The notes under the pieces were generated by a model. That model was not told the origin of the DNA. It saw only the letters and a list, made by a program, of their open reading frames with translations, and did no database searches. Below are positions 11,660 to 22,403 of a stretch of 64,000 bases of DNA, piece after piece; position 1 is the stretch's first letter; every line of letters begins with the position of its first letter. Source of the stretch: Boswellia sacra (Eukaryota; Streptophyta; Magnoliopsida; Sapindales; Burseraceae); contig SNVD02002508.1 in the NCBI GenBank assembly GCA_013180625.2, positions 1 to 64,000 on the forward strand. Direction: 5' to 3'. The position numbers were made by a program, and so were the translations under genes.

Positions 11660-13190
11660 ATACCCAACCGGGGGTAACCTTAAAGGACTTGGAGACAATG
11701 CGTTAGAAGCCTAACGAGACCTTCGTAGAGTATCTAGTCTGTTGGAGCGTCGAGGTTGCCAAGATGACCACCAGGCTCATAGAGAAAGACCAGGTTCGCA
11801 TTGTAATCAATGCAGCCCATGCCTTCATTAGTGATAGGCTTGTAGGCTTCCCTATCAAAACATTTGAAGACTTCTATGACTCAAGCATTCAAATAGAATA
11901 TTTGGAGGCCAGGCATAAAAAAACAATAATAGTTACCCAAGAAGAAGTCAGGGGCAGTGTCACCAAGCTAGTAGGTCTAGCACGAAGCATGTAGAGGTGA
12001 AAACGGTCACCACACAAAGAGAGTTTAATCATTTAGAAGACCATTGTCCAGGATTTTTGCAAGATTAAGAACCTAAGGGATATTACAACCATTGCCACCA
12101 AGAGAGCTCCCAAATCTACTACCAAGGAATTGGAGGCATCATAAGAAGTGTAAATTCCATTGAGTGACCGGGCATAAGACAGATGATTGCATTCATCTTC
12201 ATCACAAGATCCAATATTTGATTGACGAGGGCTAGATACCCGACCCAGAGATGCATAAGCCCAACACAAGAAGTAACCCACTACCCCATTACAACTAGGT
12301 ACCTCTTTCAACAGCCATCATGAATGGCTCGGGGTTGACAGAGAAGCAACTCATGATCTTCTTTGAAGAAAGTAGATCGAGCAGGATCATAAGAGCTAGA
12401 AGAAAGGACAAGTCCAAGCTTAAAGAACAAGAAGGGACCATTAGAAAGGTGGGCACAAAGAAGAAGCCCAAGAAGGGGGAGCCTAAGGCTGAAGAGCCCA
12501 AGGAGATAATTGAGAGGGCGGAAGATGAGCCCATTCCTTTAGTAGCCTAGAGTTTCACAAAGAAGGGTGGATGGATCAATATTGCAGTGAAGGGAGCCAA
12601 ACAAAATTTGGAACCTGGATTTGTGTGCCTCAATGACCAAAAGGAGGAAAAGCCACAAGAAGAAGAAAAGGAAGAAGTTGAAGTGGCACCCACCAAGAAG
12701 AAGTCCACACCATCAAGTGCTTTTGCCAAGAAGTGGATAGCCAGAAAAGGGCCTAGAAAAGGCCCACCACCTAGAAGACTCAAAGTAAAGAAGGGTAGCA
12801 AAGCTAGAAAAGAGAGGCAAGTTGAAAACCTTGTATGAAGAGAAGGTTTGCCTATAAGGTGTAGTGAGAGTCATGGGAATTTGGAATGATGTTCCTGAAG
12901 TCAAGACCCTTCCAAACTTTTAGGATGACTTAGTAGTGATGAAGAAGAAGAAGTGAGAGTTAAGGGAGAAACATATAAGGCTGAGAGTAAGAATGTACAA
13001 GAAGTGACAAGGAATGGTAGATTTTGCCATGAGAAGGAGAAAGAGAAACCAATTGAGAAAACTATCGAGAAAGGCAAAGAAATTGCCAGAGAAGAACTCA
13101 AGAAATAAGAAGACCGAGTGATCAAGCAATTAAAAAAGACCCAAACAAATGCTAGCATTTGGGATCTATTGAAATCATCCTAAAAGCGTA
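11660..13190 (+). pseudogene. Tat-type gypsy gag remnant
   Basis: Broken plus-strand frames resembling the gag of Tat/Ogre-like elements: 11,700-11,994 (MTTRLIEKDQVRIVINAAHA, then FPIKTFEDFYDSSIQIEY) and 12,320-13,160, a lysine/glutamate-rich linker. The N-terminus is missing; similarity begins at about 11,660. Many stops show an old copy. Confidence 0.65.
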
Positions 13191-13198
13191 GAAAAGCC

Positions 13199-13890
13199 AT
13201 GGCGAAGACTTTGGCAGAGGTGGAAATATCAATGGCTGCTACTACAAACAAAATATTGACTGCCTTGACTAGAAGAGAACCCAAGAGGGTGAATGAAAAG
13301 GGTGTGATCACCTGCATTGATGAAGATCTACCTTTTGAGGGAAGGAATCATAACAAGTCATTATTTATCACCATAGAGATTGGTGGGGAGACATCCCCTT
13401 GCATTATGGTAGATTATGGATCCGCCATCAACATTATGCTAGACGAGATTTTGTACAAGTATAGGGTTAGTGCAGATAAGCTTGAGCCTTATGAGATGCT
13501 GATCAAGGCCGATGATGACTCAAAGAGGAGCTCTATTGGGACATTAATGGCATTAGTAAAGATTGGGCCAATTGAAGTAATGACAAAAATCACAGTCCTC
13601 GACATTCCAGTCACATTTGCTGCCCTGTTAGGACTAGCATGGTTCCATCCATTGGTAGAGTCCCTTCCATACTACATCAGAAGATCTGATTCAATATGGA
13701 TGGAAAGATTGTGACCATTCATGCAGCTTCAACTATTGCACGAGCTGCCTTAAGTGTGAAGGTTGGAGAGGTACCTTGCCTGGGAGGCTTTCAAATAGCC
13801 ATGATAGGCGGCGTTAACCCAGTTGTAGCTGGGATAATGAAGAAACAAGGATACTTGCCAGGAACTGGGCTTGGGAAGGTTAGGTTATGA
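13199..13890 (+). pseudogene. Tat-type gypsy protease with G-patch-like segment
   Basis: 13,199-13,714 is open and holds a retropepsin-like block (CIMVDYGSAINIMLDEILY) followed by the expected beta-strand region (IGPIEVMTKITVLDIPVTFA). A frame overlap leads to 13,696-13,890, ending MKKQGYLPGTGLGK, a G-patch-like motif found in this position in Tat-group polyproteins. Upstream of RT in the same decayed element. Confidence 0.7.
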
Positions 13891-14302
13891 GTTAGAAGGG
13901 GAAAAAATGACTTTCAGCCCAAGAAGGGGAAATTTATCAAATTTGTCAAGGTCCAAGATACGAAGTATGTGGGAGCTCCTAAACCATAAGTTTTCAAGGG
14001 AATGTTGAAGCCTAGATTCGAGATCTTGAAGGATATCCGTCAACCAAGAATCGCCATGGGGGATGACCTAGTTGAGAGAATGGAGAAGATGACCATCAAA
14101 TAGGAGAGGCCTCAAGATCAAGTAATGTCAATGGACTCATCTATCGACCTTGCCGCCTTTATCGAAGAAGGAATCAGAGATGTATTTTATGAGGATCTAT
14201 TTGTAGCCAACCTCTTTAAAGAAGATGACATTGTTTATGTTTCTAAATTTGATATAATTAAAAGCCATTTGCTTACTTATATGATGTCTTTATAATGGCA
14301 TT

Positions 14303-14762
14303 ATGCATCATAATTTACATTTCACTAGCATATTTGACATTAATCATGGTACGATTGAAAAATCCAAGAACATAGGTATTGCACTTAATACAACTCATGA
14401 AGAAAGTGAAAGATTTGAAAAATTGCTAAAGAAACATGAAAAAGTCTTCCCCTGGTCTTGTGATGACATGTTTGGATTCGAGAAAAGCATTGTTGCACAT
14501 ACAATCCCAACTTATCTGCTCATGAAATCGATCAAGCAGAAGTTGAGAAGGTTGATATCAGAATGGGCTCAAAAAATCAAGGAATAAGTTTCCAAGTAGA
14601 TTGAAGCCTAGTTTTTAGAAGTGATGAAATATGCAGAATAGTTAGCCAATATCGTGCCAGTGTCGAACAAGGATGGAAGGGTCTGAATGTATGTGGATTA
14701 CTGAGACTTGAATAAGGCCTCACCAAAGGATGATTTTCCTTTACCTTACATTAATGTGTTAG
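14303..14762 (+). pseudogene. Tat-type gypsy reverse transcriptase, 5' part, cut by the CACTA insertion
   Basis: Contains the RT entry region (KVFPWSCDDMFGFEKSIVAH, KQKLRRLISEWAQKIKE) and, after several stops, DLNKASPKDDFPLPYINVL. The frame is interrupted at 14,762 by the CACTA terminus and continues at 51,430. Confidence 0.85.
14760..14762. repeat. Target site duplication TAG (left) of the CACTA complex
   Basis: TAG immediately precedes CACTA at 14,763 and is repeated immediately after TAGTG at 51,430-51,432. Removing the insert and one TAG restores continuity of the Tat RT frame. Confidence 0.85.
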
Positions 14763-15950
14763 CACTACGTGAAAAACAGGTATTTGCGACAAACTTTTTT
14801 GCGAGGAAACAAAATTTTTCGCAAAAAACCCCTTTCTGCGACAACATGTAATTTTGTCACCAAAAGCAATAGCAAAATTAAAAACTTTAAAAAATTATTT
14901 ATTGCGATGAAAATTTTCTTGCTAAAAAGAATATATTGCGAGAAAACCATTTTCCTCGCAAAATGTCTACGGTAAATATAAATATGCAGTTATTTATGAC
15001 GAAAATTACACATTTTGCGGGGAAACTATCCTCTCCATAAGAAGCAGCCAAATTTATTCCTTTTCTTTTTTTGTGGCCACTATTTCCTCACAATATATAA
15101 CCTACTGTGACAACAGTAATTTCCTCGCAAAATGACTAGGCAAAAAAACTTCTGCGACAAAATTGGCACCTTTCGCGAGAAATTTTTCGTCACTAAAAGA
15201 AGTAAACAAATTTCCCCTTTTATTTTAGGTGAGCACTATTTCCCAGCATAATATATTGCGACAAAACTCATTTCTCGCAAAATGACAAAGAGGCGTAAAT
15301 CTTTCTGCGACGAAAATTGTAACTTTTGCTAGGAAATTGTCTCCACCAAAAGATGTGAACAAATTTCGCTCTTTATTTTTTTGCAACCATCAATTCCTCG
15401 GTAAATGGTTTCTATTGCGGCAATACTCTTTTCCTCGCAAAATGAGAAGAATATGTAAATCTTTTTGTGATGAAAATTGTGCCTATCGGGAGGATAGTAT
15501 CCTCGTAAACCTTTTATTTTTTTTTACCATTCTTTCCTCGCAATATGATCTCATTTCAGATAAAACAATTTTCTACTGGAAATTGCTAGAGCAAATAATT
15601 TTTTTGTGACAAAAGTTACATCTTGTGCGAGGAAAATATCCTCACTGAAAGACATAATTTAATACGTCTTCTTTTTTTACGACCATATTTTGGTCGCCGT
15701 AGTATGTATTTTGCGACAAAAGTTATTTCCTCGCAAAATGAGAAGCTCACGTAGATCTTGTTGCGACAAAAGTTGTGCATTTCGTGAGCAAATAATCCTC
15801 ACCAAAAGATGGAACTAAATTTCTCTCTTTTCGTGAGCATTATTTCCTCACAAAATGTTATTAATTTCCTCGCAAAATGTCAAAGCCACATAAATCTTAC
15901 TGCATCAAATTTGGTTTCCTCACAGTATGGCAATGGTACGAAAATTTAAA
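14763..15950. repeat. Left terminal inverted repeat and subterminal array of the CACTA complex
   Basis: About 1.2 kb in which short motifs of the type ttgcgacaaaa and cctcgcaaaatg recur many times in both orientations. CACTA subterminal repeats are known binding sites for the TNP1/TnpA-class protein. Open frames here are by-products of the repeats. Confidence 0.8.
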
Positions 15951-16459
15951 TATTAAGAAAGTTAACAATTTAAATATTAATATAAAATAACTTGTATATT
16001 AGTTTTATAAAATTAAATTAATTAATCCCTGTGGTTTTAATAAATAACCAAAATTTAAATATTAATTAAAATATATAAGTCATTAAATCAAATTAAATAT
16101 TTTATGATATTTATCAAATATTCTTAATCTCTATTTTTAAATAGTTTTAAAAAAATTGAATATTAAGTAAATTAAATAATTTATATTTACTAATTGAATT
16201 TTTTAAGAAATGTAAATCAACTTAATAATAAATTTTGGACAATTAATATTAGTTATGTTATTGTAAAAAATTTTATTCATTGCATTATTATACAAATATA
16301 GTCTTATATTTTATTTTTAATTTCGGATTATGTTCAGATTTTGATATTACGTGGGATTGAAACTTGGATGAACTAATTAGTTTATTAATTTTATTTTATT
16401 AGTTTATATTTTTTATAATTAATATTATTTAGTCAACATTGCTTCAGTTAGTGCTGATG
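15951..16459. repeat. AT-rich segment duplicated at 22,405-22,805
   Basis: No gene. From about 16,010 to 16,430 it aligns in direct orientation with 22,405-22,805 (shared landmarks aattaattaatcc and aaaaattttattcatt). Confidence 0.6.
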
Positions 16460-16740
16460 CACTAGTAGAAAAATAAGATACAGCAACATGGCTTTCGCAA
16501 CGTGCATCCTTTTTTGGCAACGTGCGCTCCATGCACGTTGCGAAAAATGATTTTCAGCAACACACAATCTATGCACATTGCTGAAAGACTCTACCGCAAC
16601 GTGTATTTTCTCACGTTGCGAAAAGTGTTGAATTTATCAACGTGCATATACTGCATGTTGCGAAAAATGCTGAATTTAGCAACGTGCGCATGCTGCACGT
16701 TGCGAAAAGTTTTGCTCTTATGAATTTATTTTGTTAATTA
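16460..16740. mobile_element. One end of another CACTA-like element with CAACGTGC palindromes
   Basis: Begins CACTAGTAGAAAAATAAG, a typical CACTA terminus, followed by about seven units in which gcaacgtgc and its complement gcacgttgc alternate. The opposite terminus was not found, so this is a terminal fragment or a deleted insertion. Confidence 0.55.
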
Positions 16741-17460
16741 AATATTGAGATCAAGAAAATATAATTTTTATATTAGTAACTAAAAAAAAGTCTTCTTAAA
16801 TTATTAGAAGATAATTAAAATTACTTTGAATTTAAATGTAATGGAAAATTATTTTAAATGTTATGAAAAATTACACTAATTGAGTAATTTCATATTTTGA
16901 AATTAAATAAAATAAAAAATATAAGAATATTAATAAAATAATATAATTTTATGTTTACATATAAAATTTAAAAATTTTTAACAATATTTAAATAAAAAGA
17001 AAATATTATTTTCTATATAAAATAATGAATTTTTAAACATAAATTTGTTAATGTAGAAATTGTATAAAATATATTAAATTATTTTATAATGAAATCAAAT
17101 CACATCATATATTTTTTTGTAAAATTAAGAAAGTAAAAATATCAAATTAAATTTTATTTTGAAATAATATAACTAGTATAAGGAAGAAAAAGACATACTT
17201 ATCCTAAACTTTTTTTAGTCCAATCTTAGACAAAGGGCAAGGAGGTGATTTGTTCGCTCGGCGATTCAGCTAGCCTATCAAAAAAATGGGACAACTATTT
17301 ATAATACAAAAATTACTAAAACTGCGTCATTTTGGATAAAAATAGGGCTAAAAAAATATTAGGACTTAAATGATATTATTAGGGGCGATTGTGACACGCT
17401 TGGATATATTAGGATATCCTGGAAATTGTTCTAACCTATATAAGCAAAAATTTTTTTTTC
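16741..17460. other. AT-rich interior of CACTA complex, no gene seen
   Basis: Very AT-rich with no recognisable frame or repeat. Confidence 0.5.
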
Positions 17461-19552
17461 CCTAAATCATCCAAACGCCTCCTCCATCCTTTCTACGCCT
17501 CCTCCATCCTTTCTACGCCTCCTCCATCCTCTCTGTCTCTCATTGGCCGTTGCTGTGTTGCTGAGAAGCCTGAGAAGGGAGATTCCTAACCCTAGCAACC
17601 ATCACTCCTCAGCCAGTCGCACTTCTCCCTGCCACCCTCTCTCGTTACTCGTAGTCGGCCCTCCTCCGTGACTCTAGAATCGCAGCTGCTCCACTCGCGG
17701 TCTCAGCCCTCCTCCTCAGTTCCGCTCTCACGTCGCTGTACCTACACTGTCACCCTCTCTTGTTACTCGTAGTCAGCCCTCCTCTGTGACTCCAAAATCG
17801 TAGCCACTCCACTCGCGGTCTCGACCCTCCTTCGCAGCTTCACTCTCGCGGTGCTGTACCTGCACAGTCAAATCGCCTCCGCTCCGCAGCTCCAGCAGCT
17901 CATCCTCCTCTCTTTCGGCCAGCTTCCCTCCAAGGCTCCAATGTCATAGAGACAGACAACAAACGCCATTTATTCAAACAAGACAGACACCCTTTCTCCT
18001 GCATTTCCATATCCGGGTTTCACGCGTAAGTTGCGGTAACTTGGTTTTTGTTTGTTTTGCTTCGATTTGTTTCCTGTTTTGTAAATTCCATTTCATATTT
18101 GTTTGTGTTGTTCCGAGAGTTTTCGAGTAAAACCAGAATTCAAAATTGTAAATTGATGATATTTTCAACAACAAGGTCGGGATAGCTTCATCTGGGTATC
18201 TGTGTTTTTTTGGTTTCTTTGTTTTTTCTCCTGATTGGTAATGTCTCTGATACCATTTGTTGATAACTTGAAGTGGGGTTTGTTTTTATTTTTTATTTTC
18301 AATGCTACTTGTGTGTTTTTTTATTTGATTTCTTTGGTTGATTATTTTAAGGGGAAAGGTAGTTTTTGGCTAAGCTTTGTTTTGCATAGTATTGAGACAA
18401 GAGAAAATTTGATTTTTGTCTTTGTTTTTGGCATTGTTTTATCGCATATTATGTTGCTTTGATGAATCAGTCTTCAAAGGTAGTTTTTTTAAGGCAAGCC
18501 CAGTTTTGGACCTTTTTTTTTACGAGATAGTTGCTTTATGGAAATTGGTGAACTTGTTTTGTTTATTGTTCTTGTCTCTTATTTTGGTTGCTTTTGAAGT
18601 TGTTAAGCATAAATGATGTATTTATATCTTTTTTCCTGCGTGGTTACCTTAATGTCTGATTCAAAATGGTAATTTGGACGTAGAATTGAGAATTTTTATT
18701 CTGTTTATGTCGAAGGTAGTTTATTGCAAACTCTGGTATGAATTTGCCCATGGTTTGTCCATTTTGATTGATCATGGATATTTGCAGATTCAATTGTATG
18801 ACTGGCTTTTCGTTATAGTCTATGATGATCATGTTCGTGTGTTCAATTTTTTTCAGTTATCTATGTTTCATGCATGCTTTCATTCCACATTAAGCCCTAT
18901 CAATTGGTTATGTCAAATGTCTGGTTGGTGAAGTAATTTTCTACCTTTTATATGCTTTTCTCCCCTTCTTCTGTTTGTTGAAGATTTGTTGTAAAAGCAG
19001 CTATGGTCTTGATATAGAATGTAATATTATGCTGCTTCACCATTTTTGCTTTTTCTTGCAATATCATATGGTTTTGAGGATCCATATTGCACCTGCTTGT
19101 TCAGAATCAAACCCTTTGGTTAATCTGCTATCTGTTTTAAGCTTTCTAACAGACAGGAATGCCAAACTGTACTTTATTGTCATTCTTTTATCCCTTTGTC
19201 ATCATCATAGTTGAATATGTGCGTATTGACTATAAGGAAGGGAAACTGAAAACCTAATTGGACTGATAAGGACCTTGTTGAAGTTAGATGCTTAATTTCT
19301 TCAGAGTTGACAGAAGCAAACGTATTATTATTATTATTATTATTATTATTTTCAAGTGAAAATAGATTAGACAACAGTGCTTAATTTTAGTCATCTGATT
19401 GGAAAAATCACCAAATAGGGAATTGCAATGGCTCCTGGAGGCAGCACTTGTAAAGAAGTTGTAGAATCTCATCATTCAGTTGCAGACTATGAGATTAAGG
19501 CAGAGAATAGTAGTGCACTTGCCAAATGCAACGTTTGTTTTCTTTTTCGGTT
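17461..19552 (+). other. C/T-rich leader and intron-like segment, possibly captured gene 5' region
   Basis: 17,461-17,940 is C-rich and CT-rich, unlike its surroundings, with a 20-bp unit repeated three times (17,475-17,530) and a 118-bp tandem duplication (17,633-17,750 and 17,751-17,870). It looks like a plant 5' leader. 18,030-19,400 is T-rich and intron-like, with a (TTA)n run near 19,323. A short frame at 19,428 (MAPGGSTCKEVVESHHSVAD) may be an exon; I do not recognise it. It could be the promoter and 5' UTR intron of the TNP1-like gene or a captured host fragment. Confidence 0.4.
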
Positions 19553-19723
19553 GATGCTGATACTAACGTTGGATTAGATTAATGGTAATTTTTACATGAA
19601 TATTTGTGTTTAAATGATATATGATCATGTTATTCATTATGTTTTGCTTGAATTATGCAATAAGGTAATCTTATTGCTAAAAAATGCAGTTTTGTAATTA
19701 ATGCATATATATTTGTGTTCCAG

Positions 19724-21666
19724 ATGGCTCCAAGTGGCAGAAAGAAATCAAAGAATCTCAACATTCGAGAAACTGCTGATATTAACACACAAGAGACAAC
19801 TGAAAGTCATATAGAAGTTCAAAATACCACAAGTAAATTAGGTTCTACATTTTATCATGTTATTATTATGTAACATATGAGATATATTTACATTGATTCA
19901 AAATAGTCTTTAGAACCAACCTTATTTCAGTTATATTAGGAAATGCTTATTTTTTTATTCATTTTTTATTTTTGTAGCCTCACCCTCACCACCTCCGCAA
20001 CGTAAAGGTCGAGGTCCTTCTCGAAGTATACAAACAGACTATATTGGGCATTCAAAAGGCAAGATAGTTTTGACTATCTCAACAGAGACTGGAAAAGCCA
20101 CTAGAGAATATGCAAAGAACCTTGCTATTGAGTGTGGAATCATTGTTCGTAACCATGCTTCACAGGAGTTTGAGTCTTGGTCTAAGATGCCTTGGAGACC
20201 TACTAGAGCAGAGTTGTTTGATAGACTTCTAGTATGTTTACTAGTGTTTTAAACATTCTTTGTTTTTTTTTTGTCATTATTTTTTTCTTCATATGTATAA
20301 TGTTTATTTGTAAATATAGGCAAAGTTTGATTTAGATTTTAGCCAAGAGCATGTTGTACGTTGCATCAATGATATTATGGCTGATCGGTATAGAGATCAT
20401 CGATATTATTTGAAGAAAGAATATTTGAGACTTGGTGCAAATGATGAGGCCCAAAGACATCCTCCACCTAATGTTACTCAAGAGGGTTGGGACTATTTAT
20501 GTACTTTGTGGTCCAATGAAAAGTACAAGGTACGAAGATTTTATAATTATCAAGTTTATTGCATGATTTTTATAATATAATAAAGTTTAAGTTGTTATAT
20601 GGATGATAACAAGCATTTCACTATTTGACATATCATTAATATTAAACAGCTAAGGTTGTTTGCATTTTCAGATATATCATTTATATTGTAGAATATATGA
20701 AATTTGTGAGTTTCACAATAATATGGAATATAAAGTGTGGTTATTGTTATGGTTATTTAAGTATAAAATCTATGTATTGTGTAATTTCATTATGGAAAAA
20801 GCAAAGATCATGTTGAAATCAATCAATCTTGTTTACAATGATTTCATCATTTACTCTTTTTCTTTTTTACTTGTTATTAACATGTGATATAGCTTAATTT
20901 AGGAGAAATGCTTGAAATATAAAGAGAACAGAAAGAAACTCCCATTTACTCATCGTGGAGGGTCAAAGTCTTTTGTATCTCATCGTGCTAAGATTTCTCA
21001 GGTGAAGTTATGGTTTTTTTTTTAATTGATTTCATAATTTTGTTTAATATAACATGAAATTGTGAGGCATTTTTTAACTTTTTCAAATCATTCTTTTGGA
21101 TAAGGGTAGAAGTCAGACACAAAGTTTCTCTGACTTATTCAAAGCCACACATTATAAAACTGGCAAGGGATGGGTTAACTCAAAAGCACAAGAGCATCAT
21201 GTATGTCTATTATTTTTGCACATATTAAATTCATATTTCATTTTATGACTAATTACATATGAATCCTTATATTTGTAGGCATCGATATGTGAGTTAGAGA
21301 AACCTAACGGTGAAGAAGAAACACAATTGAGTGAGATAGAGATAATCTCATAAGGTCTTTGGAAAAAAATCAGGCTATGCTAAAGGATTAGGTACGCGTA
21401 TACCAACAACTCAAAGGTTTACTTCACTAGCTTCATCGAGCAATGTAGAATTAAAGCAGCAAGTTGAGGAGCAGAAAAAGCTGATTGAGGAACAACAAAC
21501 TCAATATGAGGTAATGAAGTCTCAGTTGGAAGGTGTTATATCTTCACAAAAAGAAACCATTGAAGAAATGCACTCCAAGTTTAAAAAATTTGAGGACTTT
21601 ATGAGTCAACATTTAGCTACTAACTCTGTTGGGTCATCATCATGTTTGCCACCATCTTCATCTTAG
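19724..21666 (+). pseudogene. TNP1/Ptta-like CACTA transposon protein, six exons, one frameshift
   Basis: Exons by eye: 19,724-19,832; 19,978-20,231; 20,320-20,529; 20,903-21,001; 21,105-21,200; 21,279-21,666, all with GT-AG borders and compatible phases. The protein has a low-complexity start, a core found in plant Ptta/En/Spm proteins (TREYAKNLAIECGIIVRNHA, WRPTRAELFDRLL, GWDYLCTLWSNEKYK, HRGGSKSFVSHRAKI), the SGYAKGLG motif and a C-terminal coiled coil (KQQVEEQKKLIEEQQTQYEV). An in-frame TAA near 21,350 followed by a frame change separates the coiled coil from the core. Such proteins bind subterminal repeats of their element. A deleted homologue lies at 49,890-50,400. Confidence 0.82.
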
Positions 21667-22189
21667 CTTTGGGGTCTACTTATGGTACTTATTATCAGCC
21701 TTTTATTAGTATATAACTTTGCTAACCTTGGGGGATCATCATCTTACTTCCAACTTCATCTTACTTTGTCTACATGTAGTAGTTAATATCAGTTTCTTTT
21801 GGTTTGTATACGTTTTTCCTAACTCTGCTATTATGCTTACCATCATCATCATTTGTGGCCTACATGTAACAACTAATATCATTTTCCTTTTGTTTGTATA
21901 TAATTTTTCTAACTTTGATGGCCTAAGGTCATGCTTACACCATGTTTACCTTAACTTGCGGTTTACTTGTAGCCCATCGTACTTATGAAATGTGAAATTT
22001 TCTTGTAATAATTTTATATAATATCATATAATGAAGCATATATATGATGTTACAATTTAGATTTTACTGTTTGTGAATTTTTATGATTTCACTTAATATT
22101 TTAATTTTTATAATTTGTATAACTTTTGGGCACAATATAGAAGAATTGGATACAATAAGCCTATTAATTGCCTATTAATGACAAAAATG

Positions 22190-22403
22190 AAATAAACACA
22201 ACAAAAAAAATTAAAAAATTTAGAACCATGTGATGAAAAATGGTTGACAAAAAACTATGTTTCGCGACAAAACTGTTGTCAACTCCTTTACCCGACTATG
22301 TTGCCATCCATTATTTCTCACAATAAATATGTTTTGGGATGAAAATTTAGTCACAACAGGCAATTTATAATGCTCAACTGTTTTGTAACAAATGTTTCCT
22401 CCT
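22190..22403. repeat. Remnant of a CACTA 3' subterminal region
   Basis: Aligns with 50,390-50,640, including the 3' flank of the TNP1-like gene (21,990-22,190 against 50,220-50,390). It stops abruptly at about 22,403 and joins the AT-rich segment that resembles 16,010-16,430. Confidence 0.7.

Noticed and set aside
12033..13158. Minus-strand hydrophobic frames opposite the Tat gag
   Set aside because: They mirror the lysine/glutamate-rich gag linker on the plus strand and have no homology I recognise.
14769..15609. Short plus and minus frames in the CACTA left end
   Set aside because: They are composed of the subterminal repeat motifs and lack any protein-like conservation.
19428..19560. First coding exon (MAPGGSTCKEVVESHH...) of the TNP1-like gene
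   Set aside because: It is not present in the homologous region at 49,890 and I could not join it in phase with confidence; it is mentioned only as a possible exon.
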